Shown one piece after another: positions 14,501 to 27,480 of a stretch of DNA of 64,000 nucleotides (its first letter is position 1; every line of letters begins with the position of its first letter). A program made the position numbers and the translations under genes. The notes below the pieces were generated by a model, which worked only from the letters and a program-made list of their open reading frames with translations, had not been told where the DNA came from and did no database searches. Source of the DNA: Fratercula arctica (lineage: Eukaryota; Chordata; Aves; Charadriiformes; Alcidae); NCBI GenBank assembly GCA_947846985.1, contig CANTUZ010000001.1:182418955-182482954 (forward strand), given 5' to 3'.

Positions 14501-17204
14501 CCTCAGCCAGAGAGCAACAATTGTCTGGATTATCCCTGTCAGCACTTGAGTAGATTTATTGCTTCTTATCCACAGCTAGTTAAAAAAACTGCCAAGACAG
14601 TAAGAAAATTGGGAGGAAAGTCCTCCAGACCACAGTTTGCTGTCGATGCCCACCAGTCAACCTGTCTTCCTTGGAAATCATGCTATAGCTGTCAATAGGG
14701 ATGAGCTATGCTACTTAATGCAGCTGTAACTGTGACAGGTGTGAAGGTCAGCTCCTTGCAAAAGATAGAGGTTAGCAGTGCATCTGGAAATATATTGCTA
14801 TTTATGCATCATGACTGAGGAGTCTTAAATAAATTGATTAGCCAGGTACTACAAAAAAATGGCTGTTTGATTCACTTAAAAATACGGAGTGAGGTCTTCT
14901 ATTTGAAAACATCAGGCAGGTTGCAAAAATCACTCCCTTCTGGTCTAAGACGTACGAAATATAAGCAAGTCCAGAGTCTATCCCGAATGTTTTAATGGAG
15001 GCAACATTATTGTATTACTGCTTGGAGCGATGGCTGAAGCAGCGAAGGGAGATGTCGGTGGTAAGAGCTAACATGTAACACACAGCAATCTGTGGTTTTA
15101 GTTTGTCTCATTCTGTTTTCATATACTGAATTCACCTCAGATCTATCACCTACTTATAATTTAGATATTCAGAAATGTGGATGTCACATTTGGAATCCTC
15201 AGTTATTAAGAACATGAGTTTGTTATGTATATCTGTATATCGGATTTGTATAATGCTCTTGCATTTCAGTTATGGCATTAACACAGTGCTATCAAAGACC
15301 TGCATAGAGTAAGAGACGGCCAAATGCAGGCATTTGGTTTTGAAACAGATTTGCCAGTTTCATTCATTTATAAGAGCAAGATCAATCAAAAAAAAAAAAA
15401 CCCAAACCCTTGTAAAACTTAAGTTATAGCCAAAGAACACACCTGTGTATTGCATAGTTTCTTCCCATGTCATATGGGCAGAAGGAATTGAATTGTTCAT
15501 TTTTCCATTTTGTGACGTTTCATGTACAAAATATCTAAGCTAATGCATCTTTATAAACATAAATTCTACCTTTTATGGCACAGAGAAAGAGGAATCAAAA
15601 TCTGAATGTGGTTTTAAAGCTAAATGAAAGAAATTTTATACCTACAAAGGATGAAATGCTTATCTGTATTATCTCTGATTTTAATGGAGTCTTTAGTGCT
15701 TCCTTCCTATTCCCATTTACATCAGATCATACGGGTAAAATACACAAATAAGTGAGATCTCAGTGTTAGAGTGACAATGCACAGATGGTTTAAAATTCTA
15801 TGCTAAATTCACAGTCTGGATTTTTTTCTAAAAGTTATTTATTGCAAAACGTCCCTAGATTTACACTGAGGTGTAATGTTCTGCCAGCAATTGCTTTAAC
15901 AGCTCTCCAACAAAAAATCCCAGGGACTCACTTTATCTCCGGTTTGTATTTTATTAACTCTGTAAAGCTATGTCGCTCTTGTCCATCATTTATATTTAAG
16001 ACTAATTTCACAGCCTGCAACAATTACTTCATACATAATGGATACCTTTTGTCTGAAAATAAAAGGAAAACTCCAACAACCCAGAAATTGCATGTTTCTT
16101 CACACGTGATTGTTCTCCCCATAGAATTTTAAAGAAGTGCTTTTGCGAAAGACATATTGGCCATAATCTGTTCTTTTTTTATCAGCCAGTGGAATCTAAA
16201 CATGAATCACTGAAATGCAGTGTCGTCTGTTTTCACAGATCCCACCGTCTCACACGGCAAACCACCTAACAACCAGCTGGGCCAAGATAGCTGCTTTTTT
16301 CCCCCACAGGTCTTTTGTCAGCTTGCAGGGAGACGACAGAAAGAATTAATTGGCGATTAATCCTTATATTGCAATTAGAAAGCTCTTCCAAAGCTGCTTT
16401 CTGTGGCCACTGGTCCTGGAATGCTCAGCGAAGTTCCTCCGGGGAGAGTGCAGCAGTGACCGCATTCCCCCGGGAGGTACCCAAAGTCTGTTTTCTGACA
16501 AGTGTGCTGATGTCCTGGCTGCTCGTCCTCACGTGAAGCTGCTGCCCAGCTGCTCCTGTGATTATCTTGCTACTCACCTGACGAAGACAAAGTTACGGTG
16601 CAATGAGGCTGCAGGGAAGGCACGTGGCAGGAACACAGACTTATTAATTTGGGGATCTATGCACATCTTGGTGAAGAAAGTCTCAGTTGAAAACAACATA
16701 TTTATTGCATTGGAAAAGTTTCTTCATTACCTGAAAATAACTCATAAACTGGAGGCTTGTTGTCTGACATTAGAAGCAACATCTCCACATAACATATTTG
16801 TAAGAGCTCGTAGTCAGTTTCACTAATTAGCTATTTTGTAATTGCTTTGGATAAAGTAATTTTACCCTCTTGAAATGTGTGAGCATCTTTAGCAAATTGT
16901 CTCAAAGTGCCGTGTAATTATTCTATTTGTGATGGAGTTAAAGTAAGAAAATGCCGCTTGCTGCTTTGCTCCCAAATCAACAAGCAACTTATTTTGCCAC
17001 TGTTAGAGACACAAAAGCCACACAAAGGCCACCAGGTTTTGGAGCGTGCCTTCTGTAAACACGCAATGTGACAAGGACCAATAATAGCTCAAGGGAAACC
17101 GCAGCCTTATCGGACAAAGTGCTGAGCAGACAGGGACCGTGAGACAGGCTCTGACTGGGAGAACGTAAATCTAAATGGAGAGTGAGAGAAAGCAAACATT
17201 AAAC
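8551..17204. other. Unique non-coding sequence, no gene seen
   Basis: No recognisable exon was found. The frame at 9155-9493 encodes a lysine- and arginine-rich stretch (about residues 50-95). It comes from purine-rich DNA and matches no family I know. At 16815-16935 four TAATT-type homeodomain cores occur within about 100 bp (near 16824, 16839, 16857 and 16915), which is typical of AT-rich conserved elements but also common by chance. The rest shows only short homopolymers, such as the A run near 11100. Confidence 0.55.
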
Positions 17205-17300
17205 CTATCTTGCAGATGGGGAGCAAAGGCACAGAGCAATTAAGGTCCTGATTCAGGAAAATACTTAAGAACATACATGAATCCCACTGAAGTAATTAAA
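17205..17300 (-). repeat. MIR-like SINE fragment (antisense), followed by an old repeat-like segment
   Basis: The segment at 17209-17245 reads GCAGATGGGGAG, then AAGGCACAGAGCAATTAAG. This parallels the antisense of the MIR core (ACAGATGGGGAAACTGAGGCACAGAG, then TTAAG). Directly after it, a CCTGATTCAGGAAAATACTTAAGAACA segment followed by CCCACTGAAGT resembles another diverged motif common in reptile and bird DNA. The whole is short and diverged, so boundaries are loose. Confidence 0.4.
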
Positions 17301-17355
17301 TTCAACTCCTGGGGAATGACTTTAATGAAATGAGACCTGGGAAATTGCCTGCAGC

Positions 17356-17375
17356 CACTCATAAGCTTATGAGTG
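17356..17375. repeat. 20-bp perfect palindrome
   Basis: CACTCATAAG is followed with no spacer by its exact reverse complement CTTATGAGTG, centred on a HindIII-type AAGCTT. A 20-bp perfect palindrome is expected only about 0.06 times in 64 kb of random sequence with equal base frequencies. It may be a dimer-binding site, a small foldback or chance. Confidence 0.6.
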
Positions 17376-19848
17376 AGCCAGCGGTGGGTTCTGCTCTCCA
17401 AAGTCCCATTTTGGTCACTTCATCAGTGTCCTTGCACTATCCCACTGTGGACCTTCCACTGGATGTGTTTCTGACCAGAGAGCACAAGAGGAGGACCTGG
17501 ACACGTCAATGCCGAGCATAGGAAAAACTGGTGGTCAGGGATCCTCCTGGCTGATCAGAAAACATCAGCTCAGTTTTGGTTGCTTATTTTGCTTTTCATC
17601 CCTTTCTTCTTCATCGTCCTTTTTGACATTGCAATTTTAGCTGCTGAGGAGGTAGAAAAGATGGTGGTGGTCTATCAAGCTCATTTTACAGGCAGAGCCC
17701 TGCCCAGGAGCCCTGGCACTTGGTGGACGGTGCAGCCCTGATGGGTCAGGGTGGCTTCGTCAGCTCGCTGCTCGCTGTGCCCTGCTGCTCCCCCTCGCTG
17801 CGACCTCCCGCTCCATCTGCTCCTGGAAATGAAGCTGGGGGCTGACCATGAAGCGTGGTCTGCTCCCTCATTTGCTCACGGGACCCCTGCACGGGGCTGC
17901 CCAGCTCAGCACCAGCCCCAGGTGGCAATGTGGGCAGGAGGGATGGGGACAAAGAGTTTAGCTGCCCAGACTGAGTCCTTTACTGGGCTTGGCTGGGGAG
18001 TCGGCACAGTCCTCACTGTATTGGAGGTGCCATAAGGTCTGCTGGGTTAGAGTTTTTTTTGCTGGGATAAGGTCAGGTGCAAAAATAGATGGGAAAACCA
18101 GCATTTCTCTTCCAAATGTGCACACCTTGGATAACGTGTCAGTACACTCAGTTGCTCAGCTCCATTAAAACCAGGCAAACAGTGGACTTTTAGCTAAATT
18201 GGAAGGAAATGATTGAAAGAATTTTTCCAACTGAGCTTAACTTGAAAAATATTCAGGACTTTTTCTTTTCTTCCCAAGCAAAATTAATCACCAGTATCAC
18301 TTCAGGCATGTCAATGAAAAGATGTGTAGTATTTATTTTTTTTTTTTCGGACCCAAAGTGAAACATTTTGTAATACTGTTTGGGTTTCCTACTGATGTGC
18401 TCCGCATGTTTTTCTTTTCTGTAAGACATAGGTTGATTTCAAAAGGAAATAGGCCATTTCAAAATGAAATATTAAAATATTTATTTTCAGTGTCTCAAAA
18501 TAAAATGTTCAAAGTTTTTCAACCAAAGCTATTCACAGACCCGGAATGGATCTTTCCTGTCTCCCTACATGGCAGCATCAGGGCAGTGATTTTTCCTCCG
18601 TCCCTAGCTGTCATCTTCCCTCTGCCATTTTGCAGAATTTAAGCAGTGACAAGCTAATGACATTTAACATCCCAAACATTTTCACTGGGCAGCCATAAGG
18701 GAGGCGACTGATACTTCTCAAAAATACTGCTTTGGCTTCTGCTGCAGCTTCAGTTAGTGTTAGTCCAAGGGAGAGGACTCAGTACATTTTCTGGCAGCAA
18801 TCACTCCAGCAAGTGCTACCTCTTAAATCACTTCTTTGATGTAGTGAAAATACAGAAAATAAGTCATGATAGTAGAACTGGGATGCTATTACAGCATGTG
18901 CTGGGCCAGTTGATTTTGGGCTGAGAGGAAGCTATTTGTTTTTCTTGATGCAGCTGCTTTCTCCCATCTGTAGTCAGTTGGACTTGGGGCATTTTATAAT
19001 ATTCCTTCTCCCTGAAAAAAAAAACCTGGGTGTTTTCCTGTCATTTTCAGACAGTTGGTTTGATAACTGCAGAGGAGGAACTGAAATCTGACTGTCACAC
19101 AAGTATGCAAAGTGTCTCCATTACTTACACCAGCTTTTGTCTCTCTCTGGTCACCAGTGTTGCGGCTCCTGTGTTTGGTTTATGATCAGTTGCTAGGGTG
19201 TATTTCCCTGACTGGGAGCTGGCCACATTTTGCTGATGTCTGGCATGTGCTGCTCTGCTTTTTATTCATGTAATTGTTAAGCAGGAAATACCTATTAGCT
19301 TGTTATCATCTCGTCTTGAACAGAGTCCTGGTGAGCAGACACCGAGGAGCTGCAGCACAGTTGTTTCTGCTCACACACATCATTCTCCAAGCTGAGTACA
19401 AAGCATATGTGTTTTCTTGTTTCACAGAGCACGAGTGTAATAAGTATCACATCGTGTGATTTCTCTTCCTTTGATTAGGCTTGCAGGAAACTCACCTCCT
19501 CCTGCTAGTGAGATCCACATGTGCGTCCTTCCCAGGCTGCATTACCAGACCTTGCTGGAAGTAACCCGTAATTTCTAGCATGAGCATAATGTATTGACTT
19601 GTCTCTGTTTGAAGGAGTCACTGTGAATAAACGAGCAGTGGTGCAGCCACCGCCGTGACTTCCACCTCATTCTGCTGCCAGTAAGAGACCTGGGCTGTAG
19701 TTTCCAAAGCCACTGATGGGCTCAAGCACACCAGTGACTCCTTTCTAGGCAGGAGCCATGTTTTTCTGGGATGAGGCAGCTGGCAAACTCAGAAAGCACA
19801 GGCTCAACACAGGAAAGAATTATTCTTGATTGAGGTGTTTTAGCTCTG
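17376..19848. other. Unique non-coding sequence, no gene seen
   Basis: GC-rich DNA at about 17690-18000 gives overlapping short open frames on both strands without domain motifs. The rest is AT-rich with a T run near 18340. No repeat family or RNA gene was recognised. Confidence 0.55.
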
Positions 19849-20380
19849 TGTCGCAGTTTGGCCAATGACAAGATGACAGATACTCTCCCCCACCTCTTGC
19901 TTCAAGGAGAGGAAGAAGAGAGATAAAGAGACTTATGAGTTTAGAAAAAAATAAACTAATGAAATATTAATAATAAAATAAATAAGGAAATAATGAAATA
20001 GATACAATATATATGAATATATACCAATATATACAAAGCCTTATCAAGCTCCCAGGGAGATGTCACCGGCAGGCACTGGGAAAGTTCCAGACTGGACTCA
20101 GTGATGAATGGGAACTGGATTCTGGAGCACTCTGATGGGGATTGAAGGTAGACAAACTGACAGGGTTCTCCTCAGACGTCAGTCATTGAAGAAAGAGAGC
20201 CATTGAAGAAGCCAAGCCATTGAGGAAGAACAAACACCTACAATTATGATACTTACTAAGGCTTCACCATATCCAGAAGTAGCTTTTTAACAGCTTTTTT
20301 GAAAAAAAGCTTCCTCTTGGTAGCCGCAGTAGACCTGAAACTTGTGCATACAAAGTACAAATGAAGCACCTGACGTGGGG
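19849..20380 (+). repeat. LTR-like block resembling avian endogenous retroviral LTRs (solo, degraded)
   Basis: The block begins with TGTCGCAGTTTGGCC, in the style of the TGTCG/TGTGA starts of common bird LTRs. It continues with an AT-rich tract full of AATAAA-type words (19950-20035), TATATA words, and a GC-richer part with CTCCCAGGGAGATGTCACC and CAGTGATGAATGGGAACTGG. The words and their order match my memory of a recurrent avian LTR type. A CATTGAAGAA motif is repeated three times at 20183-20225. No gag, pol or env reading frame flanks it, so it would be a solo LTR. No clear target-site duplication or 3' CA end was found, so the right boundary and the strand are uncertain. Confidence 0.5.
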
Positions 20381-23300
20381 GATTGATTAGTAGCTGCAGA
20401 CTTCATTGCAAGTCAACTTTTACCAGAGTTGCCCTGAAAGGTGTTGTCCTGCAGGTAGTGTGGCCAGGAGACCTGTTGTCTGTGAGGCTCCTCCTGACTA
20501 TGGCTGGGCTCTGTGTGTGCATCCATGCTCACCGCCACCAGGGAAATGGAGCAACAGCAATGTTGGGGTCTGCTGAAACACAGCTCCCCTATGAACTGGG
20601 GGATTTGGAGGGAAGGGCTGAAACCTCAACAGCTCCATGCTTTCTACTTGGGCTTGGGATTTCTGAGATTCAGGTCTTTTATTTTCATGTAATTTGGATT
20701 TTTAAAAACCTCTGCTGAATGTCTTAGCTTTAGAACTCCTACAGATCTTTCCTGGACCCAGGAATGTGATGAGTGCACATTTGGACAGACTCTGAGAGGG
20801 GGTTGAGGAGCCTTCAGGAAAGGTGTTATGTGGGAGAGGGCTGCAGCAAGGTATGCAACCTTCAGCCCTCTTCCTGCCTGTGTCTCGGGAGCCTTTGAGG
20901 ATGCTGGCAGCCAGAGTGAGCTCCTTGAATGTCTCTTTTGGAGAAACCAGCTTGTTCCTGGCCACTTTCCCAGATGGTCCTCAATAAACCAGGAAATGGG
21001 AGCGTGAGCTGGACAGTACGTAGCAGTAAGTCTGATCATTTTGAGAGTGCTCCGAAGTCCTGGCTGCAATGAGGTGTAATATTACTCTGGTTGTCTGCTT
21101 GTATGCATCTGCATCAGAGATCATCTCTGCTAGGGTTCTTTAGGTTACATCTTAAGTCCTATTGAAAGAAGTCATAGTCACAGTACGGGCCGTGATTCAG
21201 CTGCCTTCCACCTACAGGATACCTCATGGACAACCTACCATTTACCTGCAGATTTCTCTTGCTCCATGCCGCAGCCCCAGAAGCCTCCAGTGGTTAATAC
21301 CGCAGAGCCTCTGGCAAGAGCTGCTCTCCAGGCTCCCCTGGAGTGAGCCTGGCAGACCTCTACAAGAAGGCGGATGAGCTGCCAACCCACTGGCAACCGT
21401 GTTGGTGTGATTTAAATAACTGCATCCAAAAAGCTGTGAATGAACAAAGCATTTGATGAGTAAAAGCAGAGATATGAGGGGAAGGCTGGCTGTCGCCAGA
21501 AGGGATGTTTGCTGAACTAACCTGCATGCTGGCATTTCAGTGGGTTCATTTGAGAGGTAATGAATCATAGGACAGCAAGCCATTTTGTTCGTGTGTTTGA
21601 TTTTGACGAACAATGGAATGGGGTTAAACACTTAATATGAAATACGGGCTCTGATAATGATGACAGACTTTATAGGGGCTCATTTTGCATTACTTACATA
21701 TGTCTTTTAATACAATATAATTAGTCTTCCAATGGATGAGTGAAAGCTGGAAGGTTTCCAGGTTGTTGTCATGCAATAACTGTAGTGCAGTTATGTCTAA
21801 CCAGGAAGAACAAATTTGATACACATGTTTTAATTGGAAAGTAAGGTGGCAAATCTTAGCAACCAATGCTGCAATAATGGTCTCTTAAATAATTCCAGAG
21901 CCAGCTGGGCCTTATGGTATTGTCCTTTTGGGATTTACCCATCAATAAAGTGAGATAAACATTTGATACTTTAGGAAGGTAAGAGTGAGATTGCAGTTTT
22001 ATTGTTATAAGACCCATTTTAAGTGGTAAGGAGATGCCCTTCAGAAGGAACATATTTAAAACTATTCCAGGAAGCCAGCCAATGTACATAAGCATTTGCT
22101 GAAAGTACAGGAGAGATTTATAAAAAAAAAAAAAATCCCGGATGAAACATTAACAGCACAATGCCTCAAAAGCAGAAATGCAAGAAATGCAAGAAGTTTG
22201 GGTGAGCATCCTTCTGAGATACAGACAAACCACGAGAATGCAGGACACAGTGCAGCCCCTGCATGGTCGTGCTTCCACTGCAAGAGCTGAAGGATGATAT
22301 CAGCGTGGAGACTACTACCATGTGGAAAATATACAGACACGTTTCTGCTTACCAGTGACTCGTTGCACATTTTGTCAGCTCACATTACCTGAAAGATCCT
22401 TCTATTTGCATTGCAAATGTAGCATTGTGTTACTGCTCCACGGTTTTGTGCCTCTAGGCATGAATAACCTCTGTATTTTTTCAATATTTGTGCCACTGAC
22501 CTTGGTTTTTTGGATGTTTTTTCTCCTCAGCTTTCAGCTGCTCAGTCTCATTCACTCTGTCCATTCTGCTTCCTATTCTCTACCGTCTAATTCCCTTCTC
22601 TGTCCCTTCATGCTTTTGTAATGTCCTTCGTCTCTTTCCTTGCAACCACAAGGAGCCCTCCAAACTCCAGCAATCCACAGATGCAAATGTGTACAATTCA
22701 TGAAGTTTACCTTTGTTCCTTAAATAACTTGTCCTACTTCATCTTTTTTAAATCAAAACCACAATTAGGAATTGTGACAGTGTATCTTTACAGTAGCCTT
22801 CATAATAGGATGGTGCTGCCCTGTACTATGTACAGAGGTATTGCCATAATAAAATATCAATAGAAACTAGTAAATATGTAAGAGAAATAACAGTACCGAG
22901 TGAGGAAAACTTAATGTCTGTTGGTGACGTCTGGAGAACGATAAGAGAAAATGATTTCCTAGGTGTAAAGATTTACTCTGAAGACTTGAAGCGAGGCGCT
23001 CACCTAGCACATTAGTAAAAGAACAGTAAATATTGCTGGAAAATCACACTCGTCAGAAATAATGCAACAGATGCAACTGACAAACCAGTCATTTAAAATT
23101 CATCACACCGTGTATTTTGGAGCAGCCCTGGTCTACAATCTGTTCCAATGGGAGCAGGTTGGGTATCATCCCGCAACAATTTTGCAAGCAAAGCTTGTTT
23201 TCAAGATACAGTATCCTTGGAGAGATATGACTTACATTCTTGCCTCATTTTTAGGGAAGCTTAAAGTTTTTAGACACACTGTTCAATTTAAAAAGTACTT

Positions 23301-26300
23301 TTCAAAGCAGTCCAACACCATGTTGTATGTCTTAATGTTCCATCTGGGACAGAGAAAAGCAGTGTTCCCTGTTCAAGAAATAAGAAAGAGCACTCTTTTT
23401 TTGGGAAGAAAAAAAAAAAAAAAGATTAAGTTTGGAGTTTTGGAAACTACCATTTGGTCGTATAGGACACATCATTAACTTACTTAGGCATATATAGATT
23501 TTGACTATTTGTCATCTCCGTTTCTGAACAAAGTATGGCACCGCGGAGCTGACTTTGGTGTGGCTGCTGCCTGCTGCTCACTCATTCCCTAAAATACTCC
23601 TCTCATTGATATGACTGATTTTTCAGGTGGAAACAAATACCTAAGCCTTGATATAATGTGCATCTGAAAGTATGTTCGTTCCAGCAAACTTAGATCGTCA
23701 CTGTCTCCTGTGATCTACCAAAGCTGTGATGCAGATGTTTAGAAGCAAGTTAATGACCATAATAACCATAATAACTATTGAAGACAATGAGCTATGCTCT
23801 TCTGAATGATCCTCTGTGGAAAAAAAGATGTATTTGTACAGATTTTGGTGAAGAGTGAATATCCATTCCTACTGCAGCCAACCTGGCTTTGAAATATGCT
23901 GAATCAATCATTTCAAACAAGCCTGAGTAAGGTCTAATTGCAGCTTTGTAGAAACCTACTCCTGCTACAAGGCAGAGGTCTCTGAAAATCTCACTGCAGA
24001 CCACCAAGAGGAACAATATATTTTATTGGATCAAAGACTGCATCAGACCTGGAAAATCTAGTCCAAATGGGAAGTCTTTCAACTATCACACACTGCAAAA
24101 GTGCAATTCACACCTTAAAAAAAAAAAATCGGGCAGTGTGACAAGTCCTGGATATTTTGAAGTGAGAGTTAATGCTTGCACGGAATAACTTCTTCATTTC
24201 ACAGAAGAGCTCAGCAAAACTGATGCACTTTAAGCTTGTGAGATGATGCAGGTGGAAGAAAAATCTCAAAGAAAAAGAATATCTGATATTTAGGATTTAT
24301 AACCGGTGCAGATGGTTCAGATGGTTGTAATTCATATTGTAATAACAAAATTGGCACCAGGCACCTTCCTGAAATCTGTTATCCAGATTTCCAAAGGGTG
24401 GATAAGGATATGATTCTAGCCAGATAACATCTAGAGATTTCATTCTAGAATGAAAGGAAACTCAAAGGACCAAGTTTCTTCTTGGCAGATAGCAGAGTTC
24501 AAGAGTCCACTAGATAAAAATACTGTATTTCAAGCTGTCAGAAGAAGTCAGGGCTGCAGCAGATACTTCATGTCTAGAAAATGAGAATTAATTCCATTTG
24601 TTTCAGGGGGGGTTGTTTGGTGTCATATGCTGCCTTTATATCTCAACCTGCAAGAGTAAAAAATAACCATGTTTTTGGATAACTCTTCTAAATTGCATGT
24701 CTTTTTTATATCTTTCAGAGGACTTTTTATTAACAAGTTAGAAGGCAACCACTTTCCAACCAATGTTTAAATATATAAATACAGTAATATACTTATTAAT
24801 CTTTGACTTGTTAGTCATGTTTTTGGAAAGATTTTGTATACCTGATATAAGCAGAAACTCTTTGAAATTGCATTGATTAATATGATCATGGCTTTCCTGG
24901 AGACATCACAGACATCATAAGTGTTTAGGCCCAAAATGAAAGGAACTTGCTATCCACTTTTCAGAGAACTTGATAGAAATAACAGTATAAGGAGAACCTT
25001 ATTGCTTTTCAGAGTACACTGTTCCAGAAACCAGATGCAGTGATTCAAACTGGATTCTTAGGACGTTCTGTGTTTGTGTCACTTGCACTGATTTGCTGCT
25101 TCAACTTGGTAAATTATTCTGCACAGTTGATTAGAAGTTGGCCTAATCTCTACATAAAAATTCATGAAAAAGCGGTACAGTTCAGTTACACTGAACTGAA
25201 GTATTACAAAATCCTGTGTCTTGCCTTCTAATAAATTTCATATTAGCTCTTTCCTTGCTAGTAAATTTTGCACAGACAAAAAAAATCTATGCATTGATAT
25301 ATCCATGCCTATATATACTCGGTCAATATTTTTTCCTCAGAATAACCCGAGAAGAATTTTTAGAAACTAAAATTAGGTCAGTTTTCTTGCGTTTTATTGC
25401 AGAGGTTACTGCAGAAGGGAAATCTTCTTATCTGTAGTCAGATGCAGTACTGCTGTACTGGTGCTGAAGGCATTGGGGCTTTCAGCCCTTCTGGTGGTCA
25501 CTCGTGATGTGCAAATGGAAACTGCTGTAACATTGCATGAAGAGTCATCCAGTCACGCTAATGGCACAGGTGACAAAATTATTCCAGTATAGAACAAAAT
25601 ATGTTTTGAATTTACATTTTTGGCAAATGATGTGTATTTGTAAATCCTTTCATAAGTCTATACATATTGTAAACAGGCTGCGTAAGCTTAACCGGGATAT
25701 GCTTTAACAAGTATCTAATAGAATTGTAATTAATTCAAGAGAAAGAGTTAGTAGATTTTTTTTGCCCAGATGAAGATTTTATTCTGCCTACATAAATTCT
25801 GTCTTTTGCTTTGTAAGCTGAAGTATTCCCATTGCTGGTAAGTATTACAGTACTATCTTTCCTAACAATTATCTCATTCTGCTTTCTCCTTTGTTTTCCC
25901 AACGGGTTTTTTTCCCCTTTAGCAAAGTCTAATTTGGCCAGATCCACCTACATTACGCTCAGCTTTCAAATGATTCATTTCAGATGTTCCTTCTGCTTAC
26001 TTCTCGGCAGCATTTGTTTCCATCATTCTCCATATGTCAACAGGTTATTTTGAAGCAGACTCTCTTCCCATTTTGTCAGTAGGGGTACCGTGTTTTCTGT
26101 GTGGGGACAGTGGGTACAGAAAATAATGTACAAACTTTTTTAGAGAATAAAAAAATCACTGAAGCTTTCATCTGTCATTGATTCATAACTCTTGCATAAA
26201 TAGCAGATGAAAATCTTCCCTATTTCTCCTGATACCTGACTGGTCATTCATTTGCACATTTTTTCTCGTTAGGCAGGAAGATTACCTTTGATTTCTCATG

Positions 26301-26759
26301 TTAATTTTGAGTTTGATGTTGTGTCAAGTGTCAAGTCCAAGTAAAGGCACATGCTAATTATGCAGGGTTTTACTGCTGTGGTTGTACAGATTTTTCCTGT
26401 AGATACTTTCCCCCTTCAGCATTATATACTCCCTCTGCAGTAATTCATCTTTCCCCATTTTTAGGGGGCTACTGTTCAACTTTTTCTCTTTTGACAACTG
26501 AAGAAAAGCATGCAGCTTCTATTTTCCTTAAAGGTATTCCAAATATTTTTCTCTTACATATAGATCATTGTGATATTAACCCAGCATACTGCTCCCTCTC
26601 ACTCAGCCTTTTAACGTCCTACAAGAAACACTGAGCAAGACGGGAGAAGGGAAGGGTCCATGGTACAACCTTCAGTGCAATGACCTGCTGCATTCTTCAT
26701 ATTAGACTGTCGTAGCTCTACTGCATTAGCTGGTTTACAGGATTCCCGGAGAGCAGAGG
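20381..26759. other. Unique non-coding sequence with small palindromes
   Basis: No gene is supported. An 18-bp perfect palindrome lies at 24438-24455 (TTTCATTCT and its reverse complement). Its centre, ATTCTAGAAT, fits the two-unit heat-shock element pattern nTTCnnGAAn. An inverted repeat with 8-bp arms, CAGTTCAG and CTGAACTG, around TTACA lies at 25178-25198. A runs of 14 and 15 bases lie at 22122-22135 and 23409-23423, and a 9-bp ACCATAATA unit is duplicated at 23756-23773. Frames of up to about 140 codons (for example 23062-23478 and 20644-21069) show no known domain. Confidence 0.55.
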
Positions 26760-27480
26760 TTGTTTGTGTAATTTCTCTCTCGTTTAACGTATCAGTTCAT
26801 TCTCAGAATGAAAACCATTTGGTGTTTTTGAACGTACAGGATTTTTATTTTAATTGGCAACTACTGCACTTTGAGAAGGGCTGTAATTTGCATTGTAACA
26901 AACCTTTCATGCAAATGCAGTGTTGTTTCCAATGCAGTCACATTTCTTATTTAAATTTTAAAGCATACTTTAAAAAGAATCTGCTTTGCAGATAGTCCAG
27001 TTGGTAACAAACAGGCTTTGAATCATGCCTAGCACAAACTTTGTACAGACAGCCACACAATAGAAGGCCCGTGTCCAACTTGACAAATGTTAGATGCAGA
27101 TTTCCATTGTCTGGCTTGTAGTTGAGGTTGAATCGGGGAATCTCTGCTGTGATTTTACTCGCTGCAACCCATTGCTAAAAACCAGACCCCAAATCCAATG
27201 TTATTAATAATGCAGCCAACAGGTGGCAGATTAATTCATAAGTGCAAAATTTACCCAAATAAGTGGTGCATTGAATGCGATTTTTACAAAAGGGATTTTA
27301 AATTCACATTATTTGGCTCTAAATCTAATCTAATCAAATGTAGTTTAAATTGTAGTAGAATGTAAAGGAAAATAATTTTGTGCCTCATGTTGTATCTCCA
27401 GATGAATCCCTGAGCTTTAGCAAAAATGTCTATATTTTATGTATTTAACAAGTTTATTGGAAGATGAAAAATAACATTAT
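26760..27480. promoter_or_regulatory. Candidate conserved enhancer-like element
   Basis: This is an AT-rich, stop-dense, repeat-free segment with many intact transcription-factor-type words. They include an octamer ATGCAAAT in CATGCAAATGCAG (near 26910), a second TTTGCAT-like word upstream, CTTTGTAC (SOX-like), ATTAATTCAT homeodomain words and TTATTAATAA. At 27216-27229, CCAACAGGTGGCAG contains an E-box CAGGTG and is one mismatch from the CTCF core pattern. The texture matches vertebrate developmental non-coding elements. This is a judgement from motif content alone, without an alignment, and the edges are arbitrary. Confidence 0.3.

Noticed and set aside
21553..21570. ATCATAG word as a CR1 3' end
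   Set aside because: Only one partial copy of the terminal motif and no upstream CR1 sequence.
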